Shown here piece by piece: positions 18,184 through 26,861 of a DNA stretch of 64,000 bases. The notes beneath the pieces are model-generated. The model was not told the origin of the DNA and did no database searches. It worked only from the letters and a program-made list of their open reading frames with translations. The DNA is taken from contig NZ_JARVWW010000022.1 in NCBI RefSeq assembly GCF_029846715.1, forward strand, positions 1 to 64,000, written 5' to 3'. The position numbers and the translations under genes are program-made. The stretch comes from Bradyrhizobium nivariense. Its GTDB lineage: Bacteria; Pseudomonadota; Alphaproteobacteria; Rhizobiales; Xanthobacteraceae. Every line of letters starts with the position of its first letter. The stretch's first letter is position 1.

Positions 18184-18200
18184 GTCTCACAACGTGAGAC
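18184..18200. promoter_or_regulatory. IclR-type operator candidate, copy 2
   Basis: GTCTCAC-AAC-GTGAGAC is a perfect 7-3-7 palindrome with the same arms as the site at 14779. It lies 98 bases upstream of the first transporter gene. Two identical-armed palindromes 3.4 kb apart, both before catabolic units of one locus, argue for a shared regulator. Confidence 0.75.
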
Positions 18201-18298
18201 GGTACCTTTCGCCAGGCGGTCGATCCGCTTCTCATCGCAACCGGTGCTCGGTAACGTCGCGCTTAACGAGAACAAGCCGTATTCCATGGGAGGACGAA

Positions 18299-19108
18299 TT
18301 GGCCCGTTTCGTCGACATCATCACGCAGGTCGTTTCAAGTGCGATTGTCGCATGTCTCTGCCTGAGCACGACGCCGTGTAAGGCGGATTTGCTCGCCGAC
18401 ATCAAAGCGAAGGGCAAGATTCGTATCTCGATCGACCCTGCCGCGCCGCCCTATTCGATCGTCGACGAAAAAGGCGAGTATGTCGGCTCCGAGGTCGAGA
18501 TCGCGAAGAAGCTGGCGAAAGACTGGGCCCTTCTACTGGAGCTGGTGCCAACCACGCCCGCAAACCGGATTCCCTTTCTCGTCTCGGGTCGCTCCGACGT
18601 CGTCATCTCGACGCTATCGGTAACGGACGAGCGTAAGAAGGTGGTTGACTTCTCCAAGCCGTACAGCGCCATCCAGATCGTGGTGGGCGCGCCGAAGGCG
18701 GATAATGTCTCAAAGCTTGAGGACCTCGTCGGCAAGCGCGTCGCCGTGACGCGAGGCAGCACCAATGACGCCGAGATCACGAAGGCGGCGCGACCCGGCA
18801 CCGAGATCGTGCGGTTCGAGGACGATGCGACGTCGATCACGGCCCTTCTGAGCGGCCAGGCGAACTACTACGCGACGGCCCCCGCCCTGCTCACGACCGT
18901 CAACAAGAAGAATCCGGCCATCGCCCTTGAGCCGAAGATCGTCCTCAAGACAAATGTCACCGGGATTGGCTTGAGGAAGGGCGAGGCCGCGCTCGAGGCC
19001 GAGCTCAATCGATGGATCGACGCGGGCCTGCGCGACGGAAGCCTGAATGGCATTTACAGGAGCTATTTCGGCATCGACCTTCCGCCCGAGGTGACCGATG
19101 TTAAATGA
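18299..19108 (+). CDS. ABC transporter solute-binding protein, family 3
   Basis: 269 residues from TTG 18299, chosen because GGGAGG lies about six bases upstream and the residues that follow form a signal peptide (VVSSAIVACLCLSTTPCKAD). The mature protein begins LLADIKAKGKIRISID, the usual opening of polar-amino-acid-binding proteins. It contains SGRSDVVISTLSVTDERKKV and VGKRVAVTRGSTNDAEI. It acts in the periplasm, delivering substrate to the permeases encoded at 21033-22380. The last bases overlap the Ldh-family gene by 11. A second, related binding protein lies at 20201. First gene of the unit under the palindrome at 18184. Confidence 0.9.
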   Translation: MARFVDIITQVVSSAIVACLCLSTTPCKADLLADIKAKGKIRISIDPAAPPYSIVDEKGEYVGSEVEIAKKLAKDWALLLELVPTTPANRIPFLVSGRSDVVISTLSVTDERKKVVDFSKPYSAIQIVVGAPKADNVSKLEDLVGKRVAVTRGSTNDAEITKAARPGTEIVRFEDDATSITALLSGQANYYATAPALLTTVNKKNPAIALEPKIVLKTNVTGIGLRKGEAALEAELNRWIDAGLRDGSLNGIYRSYFGIDLPPEVTDVK

Positions 19109-20177
19109 GCCTCAAAAGGTTCATACCGCGCCTCATCGCTACGATACGGGGCGGCTCTACAGCCTCGTCGAGAAGCTTTTTCTCTCGACGGGCATGGGGA
19201 ACGCCATGTCACGGGACGTGACCGAATGTCTGCTGACCGCAGACATGATCGGACACGCGACGCACGGCCTTGCGATCGCGCCATGGTATTTGGACGAAAT
19301 TCGCGGCGGCGGGATGAAGCGCGAAGGTAGCTTCGAGCCTATCTCCGATCGCGGCGCTTGCGTCGCCTGGCGGGGGCATCGCCTACCCGGACCATGGCTC
19401 GTGAACCGTGCGATCGACTGCGCGCTTGAACGCATCGAGAGATTCGGTGTCGTGACGGTGACGATCGCTGAAGGCCACCACACCGGCGCGCTGGCGACCT
19501 ATCTTCCACGCCTCACGGACAAGGGGTTGATGGCGGTTCTGGCGTGTTCCGGCCCAGCCTCTGCCGGAGTAGCGCCCTTCGGCGGCACGCGGCCGATCTT
19601 CACGCCGAACCCTCTCTCGGCCGGGATACCCACCCGGGGCGCGCCCATCCTCCTGGATGTCAGTTGCTCGATCACGACCATTAAGCGGTCCACGCAGCTT
19701 GCCAAGGCGGGACAGCGCTATCCCGGCGCGTGGGCACTCGATGCCGACGGCCATCCATCCGACGAACCTCAAGCGGTCATGAGCGGCGAAGGCTCGTTGA
19801 TGCCTGTTGGCGGCCTCGACCATGGCCACAAGGGTTATGCGATGGCGCTCCTGGCCGAAGCGCTCACTCAAGGCCTTTGCGGCACAGGGCGCAAAGATGC
19901 CCTCTCGGGCATCGTCATGAACACTTTCCTGCAGGTCATCGATCCAGCCGCCTTTGGCGGATCCTCAAATTACCTCGACGAAATGACCTGGCTGACGGAT
20001 GCCTGCCACGCCAACCCTCCGCGGCCGAACATCGACAAGGTTCGCATTCCCGGGGATCAGGCTCGTGCGCGCCTGAAGGACGCGCGGACGGCCGGCGTCC
20101 GGCTGGATCAAGCAATCGTCGATGCGCTCGAACCGTATCTTGCCGAAATCGGCGAAGCATTTCCGCCGGCACTTTGA
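19098..20177 (+). CDS. Ldh-family (malate/L-lactate dehydrogenase-type) oxidoreductase
   Basis: 359 residues overlapping the preceding gene by 11 bases. The family signatures are present: AMSRDVTECLLTADMIGHAT near residue 40 with HGLAIAPWYLD, IAEGHHTGALATYLPRL, and PNPLSAGIPTRGAPILLDVS followed by the DHGHKGYAMALL segment. This NAD(P)-dependent family includes ureidoglycolate, 2,3-diketogulonate and delta1-piperideine/pyrroline-2-carboxylate reductases, and is unrelated to classical Rossmann dehydrogenases. Lying between two binding-protein genes, it is probably the first intracellular step on the imported solute or a late reduction. The substrate is unknown. Confidence 0.9.
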   Translation: MLNEPQKVHTAPHRYDTGRLYSLVEKLFLSTGMGNAMSRDVTECLLTADMIGHATHGLAIAPWYLDEIRGGGMKREGSFEPISDRGACVAWRGHRLPGPWLVNRAIDCALERIERFGVVTVTIAEGHHTGALATYLPRLTDKGLMAVLACSGPASAGVAPFGGTRPIFTPNPLSAGIPTRGAPILLDVSCSITTIKRSTQLAKAGQRYPGAWALDADGHPSDEPQAVMSGEGSLMPVGGLDHGHKGYAMALLAEALTQGLCGTGRKDALSGIVMNTFLQVIDPAAFGGSSNYLDEMTWLTDACHANPPRPNIDKVRIPGDQARARLKDARTAGVRLDQAIVDALEPYLAEIGEAFPPAL

Positions 20178-20200
20178 TCGATCACTATCAGGAGGGTTGA

Positions 20201-20998
20201 ATGAGGCATTTCGGAAAGGCTCTGACCGCAGCCGTTATCTTGGTCGCCGCCTTGAGTCAGGCAGCATCGGCCGACACCTTGGACAAGATCAAGTCCGCGG
20301 GCGTCATTCGGATCGCGATCGACCTCAGCGTTCCACCGTGGTCTTTCAAGGACGAAAATCTGAACCCGACGGGCTCGGAAGTCGAGGCCGCGAAACTGCT
20401 GGCATCGGACCTTGGCGTCAAAATGGAGATCGTTTCGACGAACGGCGCCAATCGCATCCCTTTCCTCCTCTCCAACCGAACCGACGTCGTGATGTCGGCT
20501 CTGTCGATCACCGACGAGCGCAAGAAGTTGATCGCATTCTCGCTGCCCTATGCCGGCGCCACGACCTACGTCGCGGCGCCGAAGAGCATGGATATCAGGA
20601 CCCTTGCCGATCTATCGGGAAAGCGCATCGCGGTGACGCGCGGCACGACCAACGATGCCGATTTGACCGCGGCGGCGCCACGCGACGCAGAGATCATCCG
20701 TTTCGAGGATGAAGCCACGACGATGACGTCCGTGGTGTCGAACCAGGTTGACCTCGTAGCGCAGGTGCCGACCCTGGTCGACCTCATCAACAAGAAGAAT
20801 CCTGCCAAAAACCTTGAACCAAAACTTCCGCTTCGTACCGCGCTTATGGGCGTCGGCATGCGCAAGGAAGATGCCGAGCTGAAGCAATGGGTCGACGCGT
20901 GGGTGAAGACCAATATTGCCAATGGAAAGCTGCAGGAGGTCTTCAAGAAGTTCCAGGGCACCGACCTGCCCAAGGAGGTTGTGACGGCTTCCCAATGA
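20201..20998 (+). CDS. ABC transporter solute-binding protein, family 3
   Basis: 265 residues with CAGGAGGGT before the ATG. A Sec signal peptide (AAVILVAALSQAASA) is followed by DTLDKIKSAGVIRIAIDLSV. It resembles the product of 18299 along its whole length (NGANRIPFLLSNRTDVVMSA, GKRIAVTRGTTNDAD), so the two are paralogues. It lies directly before the two permease genes and is therefore the more likely cognate receptor. Two paralogous receptors for one permease pair suggest two related ligands. Periplasmic. Confidence 0.92.
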   Translation: MRHFGKALTAAVILVAALSQAASADTLDKIKSAGVIRIAIDLSVPPWSFKDENLNPTGSEVEAAKLLASDLGVKMEIVSTNGANRIPFLLSNRTDVVMSALSITDERKKLIAFSLPYAGATTYVAAPKSMDIRTLADLSGKRIAVTRGTTNDADLTAAAPRDAEIIRFEDEATTMTSVVSNQVDLVAQVPTLVDLINKKNPAKNLEPKLPLRTALMGVGMRKEDAELKQWVDAWVKTNIANGKLQEVFKKFQGTDLPKEVVTASQ

Positions 20999-21032
20999 TT
21001 CCGCATCTTCACGGTGGAGCGAGCGATATTCC

Positions 21033-21716
21033 ATGACATATCATTTCGACTTTGGCGCGGTGCTGGCCCATTGGCCACTCCTGCTCGAGGGCGTGTGGAC
21101 GACGCTGCGCCTTACCTTGTTCTCCACTGTGTTTGGCATCCTGATTGGCGCCTTTTGCGCAGTGATCCGGACCGGTGGCCCCACCTGGGCGCGCGCCGTG
21201 GTCTCGCTCTATGTCGAGTTCATCCGCAACACGCCCCTGCTCGTCCAGTCGTATTTCCTGATCTTCGGGATCGCCAGCCTGGGTATCCGGCTGCCGATCC
21301 TGATCGGCGCGACCATCGCCCTCACCGTCAATATCGGGGCTTACACGACGGAGATCGTTCGGGCCGGCATCGAATCAATCCATCGCGGCCAGCTCGAGGC
21401 TGCGACCTGCCTCGGCCTGTCGCGTACGCAGACGTATCTGCACGTGATCATCCGACCGGCCCTCGAACGCGTCTATCCCGCGCTGGCGAGTCAGTACGTG
21501 CTCTTGATGCTCGCCTCGAGCATTGTCTCCTCCGTCGGCGTCGAAGAGCTGTTTGGCATGTCAAACCGCATCCAGAGCGAGACGTTCCGCAACTTCGAGA
21601 TCTTCGTCGTGCTCGGCGTGATCTATCTGCTTCTTGCCGTGCTCGTTCGCACCGGTTTTGCATTGCTGGGACTCGCGATCTTTCCACGCCGCCGCAAGCT
21701 CGGTACGCCGCTTTGA
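21033..21716 (+). CDS. Polar-amino-acid-type ABC transporter permease
   Basis: 227 residues, integral membrane. The HisM/HisQ pattern is visible: LLEGVWTTLRLTLFSTVFGI at the first membrane helix, FIRNTPLLVQSYFLIFGI, and the cytoplasmic EAA loop GQLEAATCLGLSRTQTYLHV that docks on the ATPase. It is followed 17 bases later by a second permease, so the channel is probably a heterodimer of the two. Belongs to the transporter operon starting at 18299. Confidence 0.92.
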   Translation: MTYHFDFGAVLAHWPLLLEGVWTTLRLTLFSTVFGILIGAFCAVIRTGGPTWARAVVSLYVEFIRNTPLLVQSYFLIFGIASLGIRLPILIGATIALTVNIGAYTTEIVRAGIESIHRGQLEAATCLGLSRTQTYLHVIIRPALERVYPALASQYVLLMLASSIVSSVGVEELFGMSNRIQSETFRNFEIFVVLGVIYLLLAVLVRTGFALLGLAIFPRRRKLGTPL

Positions 21717-21732
21717 GCGAAGGAGACGGCCA

Positions 21733-22380
21733 ATGAATAGCGCCTATATGATCTCGTTGCTCAAGGGACTGTGGGGTACCGTCGTGCTCAGCGTCCTGAC
21801 GTTCCTGTGGGGTGGCCTGATTGGATTCCTCGTCGCCCTCGCCCGCATCTCGCCGATCAGAATGATTTCGCGAGCAGCGGCAGTCTATATCGAGATCATG
21901 CAAGGGCTGCCGCTCCTCGTCCTGATGGGTCTGTGTTTCTACGGGCCAAGCATCTTCGGCTACGACGCGCTTTCTGCCCTCGCGGCTGCAACATTCGCAC
22001 TTACGCTCTACGCCAGCGCCTATCTCGGAGAGATATGGCGCGGCTGCATTCAGGCGGTAGCCAAGCCTCAATGGGAAGCGGCCGAATGCCTCGGCCTCAC
22101 CCGCTGGCAGCGCATGCGTTCCGTCGTCCTGCCGCAAGCCCTGAGGATCGCTATCCCGCCGACCGTCGGCTTCATGGTTCAGATTGTCAAGAACACGTCG
22201 ATCGCTTCACTGGTCGTGGGTTACGCCGAACTCTCCTACAACGCCAAGATCATCAACAACGCGACATTTCAACCGTTCCTCTACTTCGGGATCGCCGCGC
22301 TGATGTACTTCGCCATCTGCTATCCGCTCTCGGTTCAGAGCCGGGCTCTCGAAAGGAAGCTCAATGTCGCCAATCGTTGA
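21733..22380 (+). CDS. Polar-amino-acid-type ABC transporter permease
   Basis: 215 residues. The ATG at 21733 follows GAAGGAGACGG at ideal spacing; earlier starts would lie inside the previous gene. It has about five membrane helices (LLKGLWGTVVLSVLTFLWGG, MQGLPLLVLMGLCFYGP) and the EAA loop PQWEAAECLGLTRWQRMRSV. It pairs with the permease at 21033. Its 3' end overlaps the ATPase gene by 17 bases, which indicates coupled translation. Confidence 0.92.
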   Translation: MNSAYMISLLKGLWGTVVLSVLTFLWGGLIGFLVALARISPIRMISRAAAVYIEIMQGLPLLVLMGLCFYGPSIFGYDALSALAAATFALTLYASAYLGEIWRGCIQAVAKPQWEAAECLGLTRWQRMRSVVLPQALRIAIPPTVGFMVQIVKNTSIASLVVGYAELSYNAKIINNATFQPFLYFGIAALMYFAICYPLSVQSRALERKLNVANR

Positions 22381-23098
22381 ACTCAAGGACGTCAAGAAGA
22401 GTTTTGGCAATCTGGAGGTCCTCAAGGGCATCACGTTCGAGGTAAACAAGGGTGAGGTGGCCGCGATCATCGGACAGAGCGGATCGGGTAAGAGTACCGC
22501 GCTTCGTTGCATGGATCGCCTGGAGACGATCCAGGGCGGATCGATGCGCATCTGCGGTCATCAGCTACACGATGCTAATGTGGATCTGAGGGCACTGCGG
22601 CGCGACGTTGGGATCGTCTTTCAGAGCTACAATCTCTTTCCGCACCTGACAGTCGCGGAGAACATCATGCTGGCACCGCGCCTGGTCAAGGGCATGAAGC
22701 AGCGGGACGCCCAGGAAATTGCGAACACGGTGATAGCGAAGGTCGGACTGCGCGAGAAGATCGACTGCTATCCGGAGCAGCTCTCCGGCGGGCAGCAGCA
22801 GCGCGTGGCAATTGCACGCAGCCTCGCAATGGAGCCCAAGCTAATGCTATTCGACGAGGTCACGTCGGCGCTCGACCCCCAGCTCACCGGTGAGGTCCTG
22901 CGCGTCATGGAGCAGCTCGCTGCCGACGGGATGACCATGATCCTGGTAACGCATGAAATGGCGTTTGCCCGCAAGGTGGCGGATCGCGTGATCTATATGC
23001 GAGACGGCAAGGTCCACGAAATGGGGTCTTCTGACATCCTGCGCGCTCCCGCAACTCCCGAGCTGGCCGCGTTTGTTTCGGAATCAGCGGAACACTAG
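22364..23098 (+). CDS. Polar-amino-acid-type ABC transporter ATPase
   Basis: 244 residues, overlapping the permease by 17 bases. Walker A is GQSGSGKST (residues 39-47), the signature is LSGGQQQRVAIARSL, and Walker B is LMLFDEVTSALDP, with Val where HisP-type ATPases usually have Pro. The H-loop is in LVTHEMAFA. It powers import through the 21033/21733 permeases on the cytoplasmic face. The gene is followed by an imperfect hairpin at 23097, but the aldose epimerase continues on the same strand. Confidence 0.93.
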   Translation: MSPIVELKDVKKSFGNLEVLKGITFEVNKGEVAAIIGQSGSGKSTALRCMDRLETIQGGSMRICGHQLHDANVDLRALRRDVGIVFQSYNLFPHLTVAENIMLAPRLVKGMKQRDAQEIANTVIAKVGLREKIDCYPEQLSGGQQQRVAIARSLAMEPKLMLFDEVTSALDPQLTGEVLRVMEQLAADGMTMILVTHEMAFARKVADRVIYMRDGKVHEMGSSDILRAPATPELAAFVSESAEH

Positions 23099-23132
23099 AG
23101 CCTTTTCGGTTCTCACTGAATCGGAAAACTCT
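23097..23132 (+). terminator. Hairpin after transporter ATPase gene
   Basis: AGAG-CC-TTTTCGGTTC, loop TCACT, GAATCGGAAAA-CTCT folds with a few G-T pairs. Such palindromes ending operons are frequent in Bradyrhizobium-like genomes and may stop transcription or protect the mRNA end. Confidence 0.45.
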
Positions 23133-23161
23133 TGAGTCTTACTTTGTTTGAGGAGCTTTGC

Positions 23162-24163
23162 ATGAGCACGAGTCCTCAGTTGACGGCCGGTGCCGCCCGT
23201 CTTGGCTTCTCTGCGTCGGCGGGCGGCCGCGTAACCTTGCTCGAGCTGTGCAGCAGCAATCGGGACGAGTTGGCGAAAACTGTGTTGCGTCCGTTTCCGG
23301 ATGGGGTCGGCCCGGCACGGTTACTGCACTGGCCCAAGGGCGGAATCTATCCGCTCATCCCGTACAGCAACCGCGTCAAGGACAGTACTCTTGATTTTCA
23401 CGGCAGGCGGTACGGTCTGCCGTCACATCCCGACGCCTATCCGCATACGTTGCACGGACACGCCCACCGCATGATCTGGGAGATGACCTCGCTGACCAAA
23501 TCGCACGTAACGATGCGATACGTCCATGCGGGAGGCACAGAGTGGCCGTGGCCATTCAGTGCGACGCTGGACATCGATCTCGAACCCACCCGCGCCCGCT
23601 TCTCCTTGTGTCTTCGGAACGATGGGCAAACACCCATGCCAGGAGGGATCGGCCTTCATCCCTATTTCCAGCACGACCCGAACGACCGCGTCGCGTTCGA
23701 CGCCCCGATCGACTGGCCGGTGACGCCGGATTATTGCGCCAATCTCCCCCGAGATCGCGCTTCGCCGGCCGAGGCTGGTCCGTTACCACCCGGCGAGGTG
23801 ACACTCTATCGCAGCGGTTGGCGCGGACTGTGCGTCATCGACCGCACGAACGGCGACCGGATCGAGATGCAAGCGGATCCGGCATTTTCCCACTTCGTCC
23901 TGCATCGACCGGCAAATGCGGAATATCTCTGCGCAGAACCAGTGAGCCACGTCGCCGACGGCTTCAACCTGTTCGCCAAGGGGTATCCCTGCACCGGAAC
24001 TGTCGTTCTCAAGCCAAAAGAGGCGCTGAAAGGTTCGGTGACGATCTCGCTCGGCTTGGCAGGAGTCCCTTCGCTTGGATCGGATCGAACGCGCGGTCGT
24101 TGGCGGCCTGAAGGCGCAGATCGGCTCGAAGGAAGCGGTCGCTTACTACGTGCGCGTTTTTAA
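23162..24163 (+). CDS. Aldose 1-epimerase (GalM-like), altered C-terminus
   Basis: The ATG at 23162 was chosen for the GAGGAG box upstream. The protein shows the mutarotase pattern: PLIPYSNRVKDSTLDFHGRR, then SHPDAYPHTLHGHAHRMIWE (catalytic His region), MPGGIGLHPYFQHDPNDR, and CAEPVSHVADGFNL with the general-base Glu. It interconverts sugar anomers, fitting a sugar or lactone pathway. Around residue 303 the family domain ends. The last 30 residues are out-of-frame sequence of a serine recombinase remnant, so an insertion replaced the original terminus and stop. The core is intact and it may be functional. Confidence 0.82.
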   Translation: MSTSPQLTAGAARLGFSASAGGRVTLLELCSSNRDELAKTVLRPFPDGVGPARLLHWPKGGIYPLIPYSNRVKDSTLDFHGRRYGLPSHPDAYPHTLHGHAHRMIWEMTSLTKSHVTMRYVHAGGTEWPWPFSATLDIDLEPTRARFSLCLRNDGQTPMPGGIGLHPYFQHDPNDRVAFDAPIDWPVTPDYCANLPRDRASPAEAGPLPPGEVTLYRSGWRGLCVIDRTNGDRIEMQADPAFSHFVLHRPANAEYLCAEPVSHVADGFNLFAKGYPCTGTVVLKPKEALKGSVTISLGLAGVPSLGSDRTRGRWRPEGADRLEGSGRLLRARF

Positions 24164-24630
24164 CGAGGAATAGCGCGCTCAGTCTGCCGAGGCGAGTGCG
24201 AACCGCGCGAAGCTGGAGCTGAAATCGTCGGAAGCGGGCCTTGACTGCATGGTCGACACCATCGCCGCCGGCGTCATCATGACTCAAGAAGCTAGCCAGC
24301 GGTGCCGGCGCCGCGGGCCTCTCCGTCGAGAGCGCAAAGGCGGCGCTTGCCGTCTCCGAAGAGCCGCCGCAAGTCGTCACCCTGCATCCCAAGGTCGTCG
24401 ACCAATTCTTCGCGATCTGGACCGGCTGGAACAGCTGATCGCAGGCGATCTGGTGGAGGGAGACGAAGGATTAGCGCAGGCCCTCCCGCGATCGTCGACC
24501 GGGTTTCGGTGATCCCAGCGCCGGCGCGACAGGCGCCGGAAATCCGGATCGAAGGGCATCTGGAAACCCTTCTGAAGCCATCGTTCGGCAACTGTTCTTT
24601 CCCGCGGATGAAAGTGATAGCGAGAGACCG
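24066..24630 (+). mobile_element. Serine site-specific recombinase, C-terminal remnant
   Basis: From about 24073 one frame gives LDRIERAVVGGLKAQIGSKE followed by AVAYYVRVFNEE and TAG. After the stop RAQSAEASANRAKLELKSSE continues. Other frames then supply EPPQVVTLHPKVVDQFFA and IVDRVSVIPAPARQAPEIRI. This order matches the C-terminal coiled coil and tail of large serine recombinases. Several stops and frameshifts make it dead. It fuses to the 3' end of the aldose epimerase and reaches the end of the convergent molybdenum hydroxylase gene. Confidence 0.6.
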
Positions 24631-24638
24631 CTACATGG

Positions 24639-26861
24639 CTAAATCCACTGGTGTGGAGGCGCTGTTGTCTTAACCGGTCTTGCCGGTGCCTGGTCGATAA
24701 TGTTCTCCATACGAATGGGGAGGCTGCGAACTCTTTTGCCGGTCGCGTGATAAACCGCGTTCGCGATTGCAGCCTGGATACCCGCCGTGCCCAACATGCC
24801 GATTCCCTTGACGCCGCCCGGCAATTGCAGATCTTCTTCTTCAATCATCGCGATATCGAACCCTGGCATGTCAGCGTGGACCGGGATCAGGTAGTCGGCA
24901 AAGCCGTCGCCGACAATGTGGCCTGACGCGCGATCCGTCGCAGTTCTCTCATGCAGCGCCATGCCGATGCCGCCGATCAAGCCGCCGACATACTGGCTCT
25001 TCGCCAGCAACGGATTGAGGATGTGACCCGCGGCAAAAGCGCCGCATACCCGGCGCACCCTGATCTCGCCGAGCTGGGCATCGACACCCACTTCGACGAA
25101 TACCGCGCCGTAGCCCATGCTGCTTGCGGCCAACGACTGGTGTTGTGTCGCCGCGCTTTCTCCCTCCGCTTCCAGGCCCTCAGCCGCTCCGCGCGCCAGC
25201 ACGTCCGTCAGCAACTCGCCGACATTGCCGGTCCGGCTTCGGATCATTCCGTCCTGAAATTCCAATTCCTCTACCCGTTGGCCGGAGAGCGGCGACCGCT
25301 CGTCGGTCACGGCCAAATTCGCCAGCTCCATGCAGAGTCGGGTCATTGCCAGTTCGGTCGCGGGCGCAAGGCTCGCGGTCACCTGGGATCCTCCGGAAAA
25401 CGGACCCTCCGGCAGCAACGTATCGCCGAGTTCGACCGTCACCTGCGAAGGGGGAACGCCGAGGGCAGAAGCCGCCATCTGGCCGAGCGCCGTGTAGGTG
25501 CCCGAGCCCATGTCCTGTGTGCCGCATTGAACGCACAACGAGGCGTCCGCCGCCAACTTGACGCGGACCCTGCAGGCCTGACGGATTGCCGGATAGAGCG
25601 TGCTTGCCATGTCCCAACCGACTCGCCAACGTCCGTCGATGGCAGCGCCTTGCGCGGGCCTCTGCGACCAGCCGAACCGTTCGGCGCCGACGCGATAGCA
25701 TTCAAGCAGGCTGTTGCTGCTCCACGGGCGCCCCGCTTCCTGATCACGATCGGCAAAGTTACGCACGCGAAGTTCAACCGGGTCGATCCCCAGCCGTTCG
25801 GCAGCTTCATCGAAGGCGGATTCGAGCGCAAACGTTCCGGGCGCCGTCCCAGGCGCGCGCATTGGGACGGGTTGGGGCTCATTGGTGCGGACGAGTCGGT
25901 GCGTGGTCGTGACATTGGGGCACGCATACAGAAAGCGCGAATAGACCGCGGTGGAGTCAGAGTAATCGGCATGGGTTGAGGTTTGCGCGAGCACGTGATG
26001 CTCAATGCCCGTGAGACGGCCGTCGGCGCTAAACCCCAGCCCCAGATCCTGCACAGTCTCCTGGCGTCGCCCGACCAGGGTGAACAACTGCGCGCGCGTC
26101 AGTTCCAGCCGCACCGGACGGCCCGTTTTCCGGGAGGCCAGCATCGCCCAGAACATCCACGGCCACCAGAGCGGCCCCTTGCAGCCGAAGCCGCCGCCGA
26201 GGAAACGCGATATGACGCGGATGTCCGAGACTGGCATCCGAAAAGCATGCGCGATCATGGCGCGGGTGCCGAAGATGGCCTGGGTCGATGTGTGCACCAC
26301 GGCCTTGCCGTCCTCCCACCAGCAGACAACGGCGTGCGGTTCCATGGGGTGATGATTGTTGACGGCGGTGTCGTATCGATGCCGGACGACGAGATCGGCC
26401 TCAGCCAGCGCCCTCGATGCGTCGCCACGATGCGTCTCGGCCGGAAAGCGTCCGACCATGGCCGGTGCGAACGACTTGTCGAGTGCCTGCGCCAGCGCCG
26501 TCACCGCCGGACGCGCCTCAAGGCCGACCCGGATCGCATGTGCGGCTTCTCTTGCCTCCTGCAGGTGGCTTGCTGCGACCAGCGCGACGGGCTGACCGGC
26601 GAAATGAACGGTGCGTTCGCGGATCAGGGCCGTAGCGGGAGAGGCCTGTAGCACCTCGGCATCCGCATGCGAGACCATCGCCGCGAAGCCCGGCAGGTCG
26701 ATCGCCGGCGTCGCGTCGACCGACAACACGTCGCCGCAACTGATCGGCGCCTGCACGAGGGCCGCGTGCAACAGGCCGGCCGCAGGAACTTCGGCCTCGT
26801 ATACGGCGCTGCCGGTAACCTTCAGCGCTGCCTCGTAGCGCAAGACAGAATGGGTGCTCAT
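24639..26861 (-). CDS. Molybdopterin-binding subunit, PaoC/xanthine dehydrogenase family
   Basis: 740 residues, close to E. coli PaoC (732). The cofactor-binding loop RFLGGGFGCKGPLWW lies near residue 220, and LVRTNEPQPVPMRAPGTAPG and GGSQVTASLAPATE follow. Near the C-terminus, where the family has the catalytic Glu in a KGxGE motif, this protein reads GVKGIGMLGTAG, with Met in place of Glu. If the base call is right, hydroxylase activity should be impaired or altered. It overlaps the FAD-subunit gene by four bases. No XdhC-type maturation gene is present nearby. Confidence 0.9.
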   Translation of the reverse strand: MSTHSVLRYEAALKVTGSAVYEAEVPAAGLLHAALVQAPISCGDVLSVDATPAIDLPGFAAMVSHADAEVLQASPATALIRERTVHFAGQPVALVAASHLQEAREAAHAIRVGLEARPAVTALAQALDKSFAPAMVGRFPAETHRGDASRALAEADLVVRHRYDTAVNNHHPMEPHAVVCWWEDGKAVVHTSTQAIFGTRAMIAHAFRMPVSDIRVISRFLGGGFGCKGPLWWPWMFWAMLASRKTGRPVRLELTRAQLFTLVGRRQETVQDLGLGFSADGRLTGIEHHVLAQTSTHADYSDSTAVYSRFLYACPNVTTTHRLVRTNEPQPVPMRAPGTAPGTFALESAFDEAAERLGIDPVELRVRNFADRDQEAGRPWSSNSLLECYRVGAERFGWSQRPAQGAAIDGRWRVGWDMASTLYPAIRQACRVRVKLAADASLCVQCGTQDMGSGTYTALGQMAASALGVPPSQVTVELGDTLLPEGPFSGGSQVTASLAPATELAMTRLCMELANLAVTDERSPLSGQRVEELEFQDGMIRSRTGNVGELLTDVLARGAAEGLEAEGESAATQHQSLAASSMGYGAVFVEVGVDAQLGEIRVRRVCGAFAAGHILNPLLAKSQYVGGLIGGIGMALHERTATDRASGHIVGDGFADYLIPVHADMPGFDIAMIEEEDLQLPGGVKGIGMLGTAGIQAAIANAVYHATGKRVRSLPIRMENIIDQAPARPVKTTAPPHQWI

